A stretch of DNA of 64,000 bases from Alphaproteobacteria bacterium (GTDB lineage Bacteria > Myxococcota_A > UBA796 > UBA2385), in the NCBI GenBank assembly GCA_020632755.1, contig JACKEY010000007.1:1-64000 (forward strand). The letters are read 5' to 3'. Made by a program: the position numbers and the translations under genes. Positions 9,182-19,074 of the stretch are shown one piece after another. The notes under the pieces were generated by a model, which made no database searches, was not told the DNA's origin, and worked only from the letters and a program-made list of their open reading frames with translations. Every line of letters begins with the position of its first letter. Within the stretch, counting starts at the first letter, position 1.

Positions 9182-10033
9182 ATGCGCGTCGCCGACACCC
9201 GCCTGCTGGCCTGCCCCCGGACCGGCCGGCCGCTGCGCTACCAGGGCACCAACCTGGAGCTGTCGCTGGCCGACGGGGCACTCGTCGGCGATGACGATGG
9301 CCCGCGCTGGCCCGTCGTCGACGGCTTCCCGCAGCTGTTCGACGAGCAGGCGCTCCGCGGCACCGACCGGCTGATGCGGCACATCCACGACCGCATCCCG
9401 CGGGCCCACCGGCCCTTCTTGCGGGCGCTGCTGCCCCTGCTGCAGGGCGGCGGGACCGAGAGCGGGCTGCGCGACGCCACCCTCGAGCTGCTGCGGCTGG
9501 ACCGGCTGCGCGCCGACGGGGATCGCCCGGCGCGCATCCTAGAGGTCGGCGTCGGCGAGGGCCAGCACGTGCCGCTGGTACACGCCTGCCTGCCGGCGAC
9601 GGTGCGGGCCGAGCTGTGGGGCGTCGATCTGTCCGAGACCCTGCTGCGCCGCTGCCGCGAGCGCTGGCAGAACAACCCCTTCGACGAGCAGGCCCGGCTG
9701 GTGCTGGCCGACGCCCACCACCTGCCCTTCCCGGACGGCAGCTTCGACCGGGTCTTCCACGTGGGCGGGCTCGGGCGCTTCGCCGATCCCCAGCAGGTCC
9801 TGGACGAGCTGGCGCGGGTCTGCGCGCCCGGCGGCCGCGTCGTGGTCGTCGGCAAGCGGCTGGACCCGGTCGAGTCCCAGGCCCCACCCTTCCAGGCCGC
9901 CTACCGCCTGCTCACGATGCACGAGCCCGACGTGGACAGCGCGCGGCTCCGGCTGCCCGATGGCGCCACCGACGTGGTCGACGAGCAGGTCAGCCGCTTC
10001 TTCGCCGGGCTGGCCTTCTCGCTGCCGGGCTGA
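9182..10033 (+). CDS. SAM-dependent class I methyltransferase with Trm112-like N-terminus
   Basis: Residues 1-50 (LLACPRTGRPL...WPVVDGFPQLF) resemble the Trm112/YbaR small domain often fused to methyltransferases. Residues about 115-240 carry a Methyltransf_11-type Rossmann domain: motif I ILEVGVGEGQHVPL, an acidic VDLSE after beta-2, LADAHHLPFPDGSFD at motif II/III, and the post-motif LARVCAPGGRVVVVGK. The domain order is like UbiE and related small-molecule methyltransferases. The substrate is unknown. It sits just after fdxA in the same direction and may be co-transcribed. No export signal is present, so it is cytoplasmic. Confidence 0.85.
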   Translation: MRVADTRLLACPRTGRPLRYQGTNLELSLADGALVGDDDGPRWPVVDGFPQLFDEQALRGTDRLMRHIHDRIPRAHRPFLRALLPLLQGGGTESGLRDATLELLRLDRLRADGDRPARILEVGVGEGQHVPLVHACLPATVRAELWGVDLSETLLRRCRERWQNNPFDEQARLVLADAHHLPFPDGSFDRVFHVGGLGRFADPQQVLDELARVCAPGGRVVVVGKRLDPVESQAPPFQAAYRLLTMHEPDVDSARLRLPDGATDVVDEQVSRFFAGLAFSLPG

Positions 10034-10099
10034 GTGGCCGGGCGGGCGCTCGACGGCGGGCCGCTTGACGGCGTGGCGGGGCGGGTCGATGCTGCGCCC

Positions 10100-11686
10100 A
10101 TGCTGTTCGTCCCGCTGATGATCGTCGCGTGTGCCGGGGGACCCGACCCGGCCGGTCGGGACTCCGGGGACGGGGGAGGGGACGGCGGCACGGCCGGGCT
10201 GCCCGAGGCCAGTCCGGGCGCCGACACGTGGACCGCCCCGCTGGCACCGCTGTCGACGCCGGATCTGGCGGTCGACGTGCTGGTCATCGGCGGCGGCGCC
10301 GCCGGGCTCGCCGCCGCCTGGGAGGCGTCCGAGGCCGGCGCCACCGTGCTGATCGTCGAGCGCGAGGAGATCCTGGGCGGGTCGGGCCGCTACGCCCGCA
10401 ACGCCCTGGGCGCGGGCACTCCCTGGCAGGCCGCGGCCGGGGTCGTCGACAGCCCCGAGCTGCTGCTGGGGGAGTGGGCGGCGCTGACCGGCGGCGACCC
10501 CGACGACCCCTGGATCCACCGGCTGGCGCACGACTCGGCCGAGACCCTGGAGTGGCTCGAGGACGTCGGCGTCGAGATCGAGGGCCCCGGGCGCGACCCG
10601 ACGGTCGGCGAGACCCCGCGCATGCACACCCTGGCCCAGGGCGATCCCGAGGGCCCCACCGGTCCCCTGGCCGAGGCGCTCGGGGACCTGGCCTGGACGA
10701 ACACCGAGGCCGTCGCCCTGCGGGTCGACCGTGGCGCCGCCGGCCGCGTGGTCGGGGCCTTCGTCGAGGACCTCGAGACCGGCGAGACCGTGGAGATCGC
10801 CGCCGGGGCCACCGTCGTCGCCACCGGTGGTTTCGCCCGCGACCCCGACCGGGTCGAGGCCGCCCGCCCCGAGCTGGCCGGGGTGCTGTGGGTGTTCGAG
10901 GCCGCGTTCAGCAGCGACGGCGGGGGCCACCCCCTGCTGGAGGCGCTGGACGTCGCCTGGCAGAACCCGGGCGCGGTCGGCACCTACACCCACTCCACCG
11001 CGGATCTGCGCCCCGGCTACGAAGGCGAGGCGATGCTCGTCCCCGAGCTCGGCCGGTCGATGATCGTCGACCACACGGGCCGCCGGGTGACCGACGAGTC
11101 CGAGATCTTCGGCTTCGCGCTCATCGAGACCCTGCTGGCGACCGACGACCAGCGCCTGTGGGCCATCCTGCCGGACAGCACCTGGCACAGCAGCGGGGGC
11201 CTGTCCTTCCACCGGATGCTGACCGAGGGCGGCGACGTCGCCCGCGACCTGACCCCCGGCGAGATGGAAGAAGCGGGCATGGCCATCGCCGCGGACGACG
11301 CGGCCGGGTTGGCCGACCGCCTGGGCATGGACGCGGCCGTGCTGGCGGGCTCGCTGGCCCGCTACGACGAACACTGCGCCGTCGGCGCGGACCGGGACTT
11401 CGGCAAGAGCGTCGACTACCTGTGGCCCTTCCAGGACTTCCGGCTGGTGGCCGTCGAGCTGTCGCCCGGCGCGGCCAAGTCCTTCGGCGGCGCCAGCATC
11501 GACGAGCAGACGCGCGTGCTGGACACCGACGGCGCGCCGATCCCCGGGCTCTACGCCGCCGGCGAGGTCGCGGGCATGCTGGGCACGCCTGCAGTCGGCC
11601 GCGGCTTCTCGGGCAGCATCACGAGCGTGTACCTGACCGGGCGCGTGGCCGGGCAGCAGGCAGCGGCCGAGGCGCTCGCGGACTGA
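10100..11686 (+). CDS. FAD-dependent oxidoreductase (fumarate reductase/ketosteroid dehydrogenase type), predicted lipoprotein
   Basis: A longer frame opens at a GTG at 10034, but the ATG at 10100 gives MLFVPLMIVAC, a short lipoprotein signal, followed by the Gly/Asp linker typical of this genome. The FAD dinucleotide motif VLVIGGGAAGLAAAWEA follows at about residue 58. Further signs are GATVVATGGFARD (flavoprotein signature) and the C-terminal LYAAGEVAGMLG...GRGFSGSITSVYLTGRVAG, which closes the FAD domain in the FrdA/KstD family. Export of such a flavoprotein as a lipoprotein is unusual, since the signal carries no twin Arg. The electron acceptor and substrate are unknown. It follows the methyltransferase gene by 66 bp. 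Confidence 0.85.
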   Translation: MLFVPLMIVACAGGPDPAGRDSGDGGGDGGTAGLPEASPGADTWTAPLAPLSTPDLAVDVLVIGGGAAGLAAAWEASEAGATVLIVEREEILGGSGRYARNALGAGTPWQAAAGVVDSPELLLGEWAALTGGDPDDPWIHRLAHDSAETLEWLEDVGVEIEGPGRDPTVGETPRMHTLAQGDPEGPTGPLAEALGDLAWTNTEAVALRVDRGAAGRVVGAFVEDLETGETVEIAAGATVVATGGFARDPDRVEAARPELAGVLWVFEAAFSSDGGGHPLLEALDVAWQNPGAVGTYTHSTADLRPGYEGEAMLVPELGRSMIVDHTGRRVTDESEIFGFALIETLLATDDQRLWAILPDSTWHSSGGLSFHRMLTEGGDVARDLTPGEMEEAGMAIAADDAAGLADRLGMDAAVLAGSLARYDEHCAVGADRDFGKSVDYLWPFQDFRLVAVELSPGAAKSFGGASIDEQTRVLDTDGAPIPGLYAAGEVAGMLGTPAVGRGFSGSITSVYLTGRVAGQQAAAEALAD

Positions 11687-11697
11687 CCGCGTCGGGC

Positions 11698-11747
11698 TCT
11701 CGCGCTCTCAGCGCAGGGCGAGGGCCCCTGCTCAGCGCAGCGCGAGA
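11698..11747. terminator. Hairpin between convergent genes, possible bidirectional terminator
   Basis: TCTCGCGCT pairs perfectly with AGCGCGAGA 32 bases later, and GCAGGG/CCCTGC pair inside it. It lies between the convergent flavoprotein gene and the secreted-protein gene, overlapping the end of the latter. There is no T-run. Confidence 0.4.
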
Positions 11748-12559
11748 CTGGGGCCGTCGTCGGCCAGCGTGGCGACGCGGGCGTCGGGCCAGGGGCACAT
11801 GGCCGCGGCGACGGGGGCCGGGCCGTCCAGGGTGACCGCGCTCGCGAAGGCGAAGCCGGTCGGGTCGCCGGCGGCGGTGCGGGCGAAGGCGTCGACCTGG
11901 TAGGCGTGGCCGGCGGTCTCGACGGGCACGGTCGCCGTCCAGCGCTGCTGCACCTCGGCCAGGGTGGCCCAGGCCGGCGCGCGGGGGGCCTTGGGACCCT
12001 CGGCGCCGCCCTTCAGGAAGCGCACGCGCACGCCCGACACCTGGTCGGGACCGGCGGCGGTCAGGGCGAGCTCCATGCTGGCCGCGGTGCCGTCGGGGGA
12101 CAGGCGCATGCGGGCCCGGGCCTGGCCGCTGTCGCCCCAGGTGGCGGCGGGCTCGGCGCAGGGCGTGTCGGCAGCGGCGACGGTCAGGTGCACGGTGGCA
12201 AGCGGGCGGGCGTCGGCGCCCCACAGCGAGACCTCGACCGGGTAGCGGCCGGCGTGGGCGTCGCCTTCGAACTGCAGTCCCTCGACGCGCCAGACGGCCT
12301 CGGGCGGGCCGGCAGGGGTGGGGTCCAGGGTGCGGGCCGCCAGGTCCGGGCTGCCGGGCATGGGGCTGAGCATCAGCTCGACCCCGGCCGGGGCGCGGCG
12401 GGCCGAGGTGGTGACCGCGTGCAGCACGGCCTGATCGCCGGCGATGCCGGCCTCGACCCGGGTGACGGACGTGTCGTCGCCCGCCTGGGCTTCTGCGAGC
12501 GGCAGGAGCACGGCGGGGAGGAGGAGCGCGGACAGGGCGAGGGGCTTGCAACGGGACAT
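11732..12559 (-). CDS. Secreted protein of unknown function, 275 aa
   Basis: The start at 12557-12559 gives a Sec signal (MSRCKPLALSALLLP...AEAQA). The mature part is beta-rich, with segments such as GIAGDQAVLHAVTTS, GRYPVEVSLWG and HAYQVDAFARTAAG that alternate polar and hydrophobic residues. It probably forms two or three immunoglobulin-like or similar beta-sandwich domains. It has only a few Cys and no lipobox, membrane anchor or recognised catalytic motif. It is transcribed away from hemB and convergent with the flavoprotein gene. I do not recognise the family. A 32-residue upstream extension is open but lacks a signal and is rejected. Confidence 0.75.
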   Translation of the reverse strand: MSRCKPLALSALLLPAVLLPLAEAQAGDDTSVTRVEAGIAGDQAVLHAVTTSARRAPAGVELMLSPMPGSPDLAARTLDPTPAGPPEAVWRVEGLQFEGDAHAGRYPVEVSLWGADARPLATVHLTVAAADTPCAEPAATWGDSGQARARMRLSPDGTAASMELALTAAGPDQVSGVRVRFLKGGAEGPKAPRAPAWATLAEVQQRWTATVPVETAGHAYQVDAFARTAAGDPTGFAFASAVTLDGPAPVAAAMCPWPDARVATLADDGPSLALR

Positions 12560-12808
12560 GGCGGCTCCATGCTGCGGCGGACGATCTGCGGGGCTGCACC
12601 GGGGGGACCGTCCGGACCGGCAAGGTAGCGAGCGAGGCGTCCGCTTTGGGGACACCGTCCCGTGTCGCTACACCTGTTGACCGGCGTCTCCAGATGTCGC
12701 TGGCGCTTCCTCCCGTTGCAGCCGCCCCCCTCCACCGGCGCCCGCCTCCTCCACGGGCAGACGCCTCCTCCTTGTGCTAGCTCCTCCTCCTCTCCCCCTG
12801 GAGCGCCC

Positions 12809-13800
<992 letters not shown>

Positions 13801-13804
<4 letters not shown>

Positions 13805-14943
13805 GCCCGCTGCTGCTGCTGCTGGTCGCCTGCAGCCCGGACGACGTCGGCGGGGACAGCGGCGCGACGGACGCAGGCCTGGGCGACGGGGGAGGGGACG
13901 GCGGGACCGAGGAGGCCTTCGCCGATCCGAGCCTGCCCGGCGCATTCGTGCCGGCCACCGCGGAGGACGCACTGGTCGGGTCCTGGGGCACCGAGCTGAC
14001 GGCCCAGATCTGGTACCCGGCGGCGTCGGACGACACGGGCGACCGGCATGCCTACGACGACCTGGTCGAAGGCGGCGCCGTGGACGGCGGGGCTGCGGCC
14101 TGCGACGGACCGCGCCCGGTGGTCGTGTTCAGCCACGGCAACGGCGGCGTGCGCTGGCAGAGCTTCTTCCTGACCGAGCACCTGGCCAGCCACGGCTTCG
14201 TCGTCATCGCCCCGGACCACGCCGGCAACACCCTGTTCGAGCCCGATGGCACCCGCCCCAGCGCCGAGCTCACCTTCCGCCGGCCCGTGGACGTGGCCGA
14301 CAGCTTCGACCACCTGGTCGCGCGGTCGCAGGACCCCGACGACGTGCTGGCCGGCTGCGTGGACCCCGACGCCGGCTACGCCGTCGTGGGGCACAGCTAC
14401 GGGGGCTACACCGCCCTCGCCGTCGCGGGTGTGACCGTCGACACCGACCAGGTCGCGGCCTTCTGCGCCGAGCACGGCGGCTGGCTGTGCGGCGAGGTCG
14501 CCGAGTGGGCGGCCGAGCACCCCGACCAGACCGTCTGGCCGCTGGGCGACCCCCGCGCCTGGGCGTCCGTCCCGCTGGCGCCCGCTGCCTACGAGACCCT
14601 GCAGGGCGGGCTCTCGGGCATCGGGATCCCGGTGCTGGTCCAGGCCGGCACCCGCGACAGCCTGACCCCGTGGGAGGGCACGGTCGAGCCCATCTACGAG
14701 GGGCTGCAGACCACGCCGCGGGCCGCGGCGATCATCGAAGACGCCGGGCACTACACCTTCAGCGATGTGTGCCAGATCGTGCCGGTCTACGAAGACTGCG
14801 AGCCGCCCTTCCTGGACCCCGAGGAAGCGCACCCGGTCATCGCGACCCTGACCCTGGCCTGGCTCCAGCAGGCGCGGGGCTTCGACGACGCGGCGGCATG
14901 GCTGCCGGGGGATCTGTCGGGGGTGGACTGGCGGGCGCCGTAG
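13801..14943 (+). CDS. Alpha/beta-hydrolase lipoprotein (PAF-acetylhydrolase/dienelactone hydrolase-like)
   Basis: The ATG overlaps the hemB stop by four bases. MSPLLLLLVAC is a lipoprotein signal, followed by an Asp/Gly linker. The catalytic core has the oxyanion strand VVVFSHGNGG, nucleophile elbow VVGHSYGGYTALAV (Ser in GHSYG), acid in VLVQAGTRDSLTP and His in EDAGHYTFSD, all in alpha/beta-hydrolase order. The region SFFLTEHLASHGFVVIAPDHAGNT resembles PAF-acetylhydrolase-like enzymes of Myxococcota. The protein should hydrolyse an ester or lipid outside the cytoplasm. There is no obvious link to haem synthesis despite the overlap, so coupling may only be transcriptional. The substrate is unknown. 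Confidence 0.85.
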
Positions 14944-14946
14944 CCG

Positions 14947-17034
14947 TCAGTCCAGCACCTCGCCGCGGAACACCATCAGGCGGCCGAAGGGGTGGTAGTA
15001 GTTCTCGGGGTCGCCGTCCCAGTACCACTCGCCGATCAGCAGATCGACGGCGCCGTCACCGTCCAGGTCGTGATCGCCGATGATGCGCGAGCCGAAACCA
15101 GCCGCGTCGTCGATGTCGTCGTCGCTGGTGAGCACGTAGAGGGGATCGCCCAGGTCGACGACGCCGGCGGTCGGTTCGTCCATCAGGTGCACGTGGAAGG
15201 CGTCGGGGGCGTAGACGGTGATGGCCAGCTCGTCGTGTCCGTCGGCGTCGATGTCACGGACGAGCTCGACGCCGTAGTAGGCCGGGGTGATGGCATCGTC
15301 GTCGTCGATGTCGCCCGTCGCCGCGATGCGCGCATAGGCGTCGTCGGTGTCGAGCAGGCTGTCGTCGGCAAATTCCGAGGGCTCGAACAGGTGGTATGCG
15401 TCGGTCTGCCCCGGACCCCACGCGGGCTCACCGACGATCAGGCTGCGGTGCCCGTCCCCGTCGAGGTCGTCGAGGATGTCGACCGTCAGTCCGAAGGACG
15501 TGCTGTCTTCGCCCTGGTCAATGATCACGTCCGCGTCGGCGAGGGACAGGGTGTCTGCTTCGAAGGGGCCGCGCAGGAACCAGACGCGTGGGGAGGGGAC
15601 GTCGACGTCGTACCGCTGGGTGGTGGTGACCAGGTCCCGGATGCCGTCTCCGTCGAAGTCCTCGGCGATCAGGGTGTCGTCGATCTCCCGTCCGTCGCCG
15701 TCGGTCCAGATCGCCGGTGCGTTGGACCAGGCCAGGTCACCGGTGAAGTGAGCGGGGCCGAGGAGTAGGATTGCTGGACGATAGCTCCCCTCGTCGTCGA
15801 ACTGACCCGCCCATGTCGACTGCGCAATCACCCAGTCTGAACCTTCAGAAGGGGCTTCGATCACCCGGCTGGGCATGAGGAACTTGAACCGTGCATCGCG
15901 ATGGATGTGGTCCAGGGTCCCGACATCGACCTCGCCCGAAACCGGACCGTAGGAGAGGTACACAGAAGCGCTTTCCTCATCAAGCGTGAGAATACCGGGT
16001 GTCAAGATGAAGTCGGGGTATCCGTCCAGGTCGAGGTCGACATCCGCGACGCTAAGGACATCGCCCGCGTGGCTCTCGCAGCTCTTTTCGATTGGCACGG
16101 GCAGGTCCCAGATGGCCAACGACTCTGCGCCCAGGATTTCCCGTCCTCCGCTGGTCCTGGCCGGCGCTTCGACCAGGTGGAACCGACAGAAGCCGACCTC
16201 GACCCCGCCGCTGACCTGTGTCTCCTTGACCAAGATCTCTGGGCTGCCATCGCCGTCGCTGTCTCCCGCGAACAGGGTGTGCTTGCCCAGGATCCCCGAC
16301 GGCGCGCCGTCGAAGCTCTCGCGCTCCAGGATCCACCACGCGTCATCGGGCGTCGCGACGTCGGGCAGGCCGCACTCGTCGATGACCCCGTCGCAGTCCT
16401 GGTCGATGTCGTCGTCGCACCAGTCCAGCATGCCGGGGTTGATCGCCGGGTCGCCGTCGTCACAGTCCCCCTCGGGCTCGGCGCCAGAGCCGGCCAGGTT
16501 GTAGCCGTCGCCGTCGCGGTCGTACTCGCCGGCGTCGCCGTCGCAGGCCTGGTCGATACCGTCGTACGGAACCTCGCTGGCGCCCGGGAACACCGAAGCG
16601 TCGGTGTCGTCGCAGTCGGTGTCGTCGTCTACGAGCCCGTCGGTGCAGTCACAGGCGTCTGCGGTCGCCGACGGATCGCCGTAGCCGTCTCCGTCTCCGT
16701 CCACATGACATGTGGTGGCGTCCAGCGCGCCGTCAGGGTCGACGACACCATCGCAGTCGTCGTCGATGCCGTTGCAGCGCTCGTCGGCGCCTGGGTGCAC
16801 GGCCGGATCTGCGTCGTCGCAGTCGCTGGTGTTGTCGACGAAGCCGTCCGGTGCGTCGCAGGCTTCGACCGTGTCCGCTGCCGTGCCGTAGCCGTCGTCG
16901 TCGGCGTCCATCGCCCAGACGAGCGGGGCGTCGCAGCCGGAGTCATGCCCGCCGACACCGGTGTCGTCTTCGATGCCGGCGCCGGGGGCTTTGTCGCTGC
17001 TCGTGCACGCGAACAACAGGACCATGGGCAGCAT
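14947..17034 (-). CDS. MopE/FG-GAP repeat lipoprotein, 695 aa
   Basis: The start at 17032-17034 gives MLPMVLLFAC, a lipoprotein signal. Residues about 35-230 hold four or five MopE motifs (for example DADDDGYG, DCDDADPAVHPGADERCNGIDDDCDG). The remaining 460 residues are FG-GAP/VCBS-type repeats with calcium loops such as GDSDGDGSPEILV, VDLDLDGYPDFIL, EDFDGDGIRDLV, DDLDGDGHRSLIV, DIDADGHDELAI and HDLDGDGAVDLLIG, so a seven-bladed integrin-like propeller is likely. Surface binding with calcium is the expected role. Convergent with the hydrolase gene at a 3-bp gap. Unlike the 138-bp cluster, its repeats are divergent, so the gene is not a recent duplicate. Confidence 0.88.
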   Translation of the reverse strand: MLPMVLLFACTSSDKAPGAGIEDDTGVGGHDSGCDAPLVWAMDADDDGYGTAADTVEACDAPDGFVDNTSDCDDADPAVHPGADERCNGIDDDCDGVVDPDGALDATTCHVDGDGDGYGDPSATADACDCTDGLVDDDTDCDDTDASVFPGASEVPYDGIDQACDGDAGEYDRDGDGYNLAGSGAEPEGDCDDGDPAINPGMLDWCDDDIDQDCDGVIDECGLPDVATPDDAWWILERESFDGAPSGILGKHTLFAGDSDGDGSPEILVKETQVSGGVEVGFCRFHLVEAPARTSGGREILGAESLAIWDLPVPIEKSCESHAGDVLSVADVDLDLDGYPDFILTPGILTLDEESASVYLSYGPVSGEVDVGTLDHIHRDARFKFLMPSRVIEAPSEGSDWVIAQSTWAGQFDDEGSYRPAILLLGPAHFTGDLAWSNAPAIWTDGDGREIDDTLIAEDFDGDGIRDLVTTTQRYDVDVPSPRVWFLRGPFEADTLSLADADVIIDQGEDSTSFGLTVDILDDLDGDGHRSLIVGEPAWGPGQTDAYHLFEPSEFADDSLLDTDDAYARIAATGDIDDDDAITPAYYGVELVRDIDADGHDELAITVYAPDAFHVHLMDEPTAGVVDLGDPLYVLTSDDDIDDAAGFGSRIIGDHDLDGDGAVDLLIGEWYWDGDPENYYHPFGRLMVFRGEVLD

Positions 17035-17116
17035 GGTGACATCCAAGCGGGTGGGACCGTTCCTGTTGGAGTCTACCCCTTCCCGACCTCTCCCCAAGGC
17101 GCTTTCGCCCCGCCCC

Positions 17117-17959
17117 TCACCCCCGCAACACCCCCTGCACCACCGTCACGGCCCGTCCGCCCAGCCGCACCCGGTCGCCGGCGGTCCGCACGGAGACGGT
17201 GCCGCCGCGTGCGGAGAGCTGGCGGGCGATCAGGTCGCCGCGGCCCAGGCGCTGGGCCCAGTAGGGGCCCAGGCAGGCCAGGGCCGAGCCGGTGACGGGG
17301 TCTTCGTCGACGCCGACGGCGGGGGCGAAGAAGCGCAGGACGAAGTCGTAGGGGGCGTCGGCGTCGGCACGGGCGGTGACGATGAAGCCACGGCCACCGG
17401 CGGCCAGCAGGGCGTCGCGCGAGGGCGAGACCGCGCGCACGGCGGCTTCGTCGTCGAGCTCGACCACGAAGTCGTCCTGGTTGCGGCCGACGTACTGCAG
17501 GGGCTGGTCGAAGGCGACGGAGAGCTCGTGGGTCAGGGTGACGTCGCGCTCGGGCCGCGCGGGCAGGTCGAGCTCGATCTCGGCGCTGGCGCCGGCGTCA
17601 GCCGCCATGCGCCAGGCGCGGAGCAGGCCACTGCGGGTGCGGAAGTCGGCGCCCTGGTCGGCGGCCAGCCGCCCGGTGGCCCACAGGGCGTGGGCGCTGG
17701 CCAGGGTGGCGTGGCCGCAGAGGTCGACCTCGGTCCGCGGGGTGAACCAGCGCAGGTTCCACAGCGGCTGGTCCTGGCCCCGGGCCTGGTCCTCGCGCAG
17801 GCTGACGAAGGCGGTCTCGGACTGGTTCATCTCGGCGGCGACCCGCTGCATCCACTGCGCGTCGTCGGTCGGATGGTCGAGCAGCACGACGGCGGCGGGG
17901 TTTCCGGTCAGGGGGCCGTCGGCGAAGGCGTCGACCAGCAGGAACTCGTGGGCGGGCAA
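17117..17959 (-). CDS. PhzF-family isomerase/epimerase-like protein
   Basis: This is a 280-residue cytoplasmic protein of the PhzF fold (phenazine biosynthesis isomerase and diaminopimelate-epimerase-like enzymes). The N-terminal LLVDAFADGPLTGNPAAVVL is the family signature, the catalytic Glu is expected at Glu48 in NQSETAFV, and RWFTPRTEVDLCGHATLASAHAL and GVDEDPVTGSALACLGPYW are the conserved blocks. The frame is open far upstream into mltG, so the start was chosen as TTG at 17959: GGAG precedes it by six bases and the protein then begins MPAHEFLLVDAF, as in the family. It lies 14 bp downstream of mltG and is probably co-transcribed. The substrate is unknown. Confidence 0.88.
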   Translation of the reverse strand: MPAHEFLLVDAFADGPLTGNPAAVVLLDHPTDDAQWMQRVAAEMNQSETAFVSLREDQARGQDQPLWNLRWFTPRTEVDLCGHATLASAHALWATGRLAADQGADFRTRSGLLRAWRMAADAGASAEIELDLPARPERDVTLTHELSVAFDQPLQYVGRNQDDFVVELDDEAAVRAVSPSRDALLAAGGRGFIVTARADADAPYDFVLRFFAPAVGVDEDPVTGSALACLGPYWAQRLGRGDLIARQLSARGGTVSVRTAGDRVRLGGRAVTVVQGVLRG

Positions 17960-17973
17960 GGCGGCTCCGGGGC

Positions 17974-18945
17974 TCAGTAGACGTCGTAGGTGCGGCGGTT
18001 GGCCTCGTGGCCTGCCGCGTCCCGCGCCGGGTGCAGGGTCTGCTGGCTGTCGTGCAGGTAGTACCAGTACTCGCTGTCGGTGGGCGCGACAGCGGCCTCG
18101 AGCGCGGTCAGACCGGGGTTGCCGATGGCAGTGGGGGGCAGGCCGCCGCGCAGGCGGGTGTTGTAGGGATCGTTCGGGTCGCGCAGCTGCTTGAGGAAGG
18201 CCCGGCGGTCGTTCCACTCGTCCAGGGTGTAGCGGCTGGTGGCGTCGACCCCCAGGTTCCAGCCGCTGTCCAGGCGCTTCCACAGGATGCCGGCCACCAG
18301 CGGGCGGTTGGCCGGGGTGGGCTCTTCGCGCTCGAGCATGCTGGCCATGATGATCACCTCGGCCAGCCCGCGGGCCTGGATGGCTTCGGCGTTCGGCTCG
18401 ATGAAGCGCTCGGTCAGGGTGTCGAGCTGGCGCTGGACGAAGCCCTTCACGGTGAAGCGGTCGGGATCGACCATGTAGGTCTCGGGGAAGAGGTAGCCCT
18501 CGAGGCCGTCCTTGGGCAGCGGGAAGCCGGCCTCGAAGCCCAGGGGGTCGGCGACGGCGGTGGCGTACTCGCCGGGCTGGGCCAGGCCCGCGGCGGCCAG
18601 CGCGGCGTCGATCTCGCGGATGCGCCAGCCTTCGACCACGGTGAACGGGATGTCGTCGGCCAGCGGCACGCCGCAGAGCGCTTCGATCAGCTGGGGCGCG
18701 GACATGTCGGGGCGGACCTGGTGCTTGCCGGCCTTGATGCAGCCGCCTTCCTTGGTCAGCCGCACCCAGGTGACGAAGTCGTCGGCGCTGTCGACCACGC
18801 CGGCGGCTTCCAGCGCGGGGGCCAGGCTGCGGGCGGTGGCGCCGCGGGGGACCTCGACGACATGCACGGTGGGGTCGGAGGGATCGGCGGGGGCGCCGTA
18901 GTGGTCGGCCATCATGGAGCAGCCGACGAGCAGGATCGCGAGCAC
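17974..18945 (-). CDS. mltG: Endolytic peptidoglycan transglycosylase MltG, lipoprotein form
   Basis: MltG cleaves nascent glycan strands and helps set their length. The 323-aa protein has the YceG/MltG domain: an N-terminal LysM-like segment (VEVPRGATARSLAPAL), VVEGWRIREID, DGLEGYLFPETYMV, then IIMASMLEREEP with the presumed catalytic Glu205, and WNLGVDATSRYTLDEWN. The C-terminal NTRLRGGLPPTAIGNPGLTALEAAV is the classic ending. Instead of the usual membrane helix the N-terminus is MLAILLVGC, a lipobox, so it may be lipid-anchored rather than inner-membrane spanning. Divergent from dapC; a PhzF-like gene follows 14 bp later. Confidence 0.93.
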   Translation of the reverse strand: MLAILLVGCSMMADHYGAPADPSDPTVHVVEVPRGATARSLAPALEAAGVVDSADDFVTWVRLTKEGGCIKAGKHQVRPDMSAPQLIEALCGVPLADDIPFTVVEGWRIREIDAALAAAGLAQPGEYATAVADPLGFEAGFPLPKDGLEGYLFPETYMVDPDRFTVKGFVQRQLDTLTERFIEPNAEAIQARGLAEVIIMASMLEREEPTPANRPLVAGILWKRLDSGWNLGVDATSRYTLDEWNDRRAFLKQLRDPNDPYNTRLRGGLPPTAIGNPGLTALEAAVAPTDSEYWYYLHDSQQTLHPARDAAGHEANRRTYDVY

Positions 18946-18979
18946 CGGGGACCCGGGGAGGAGGGGAGGGGTGGGCTAT

Positions 18980-19001
18980 TCGACCGCGGGGGACCGGTCG
19001 A
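18980..19001. promoter_or_regulatory. Inverted repeat in the mltG/dapC divergent region
   Basis: TCGACCG and CGGTCGA form a perfect 7-bp dyad with an 8-base spacer, 34 bp upstream of mltG and 73 bp upstream of dapC. It could be an operator or a leader hairpin. No protein is assigned. Confidence 0.3.
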
Positions 19002-19074
19002 GGGTCCGGAGCTGTGCCGGCGAGAGTGCGGATGCGGGCGCCCAGGAGGCGATCGCGTGGGGTAGAAGCGCCGC

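Noticed and set aside
15901..17295. Plus-strand frame of 464 codons
   Set aside because: Antisense to the FG-GAP/MopE lipoprotein and part of PhzF; Val/Ala-rich shadow.
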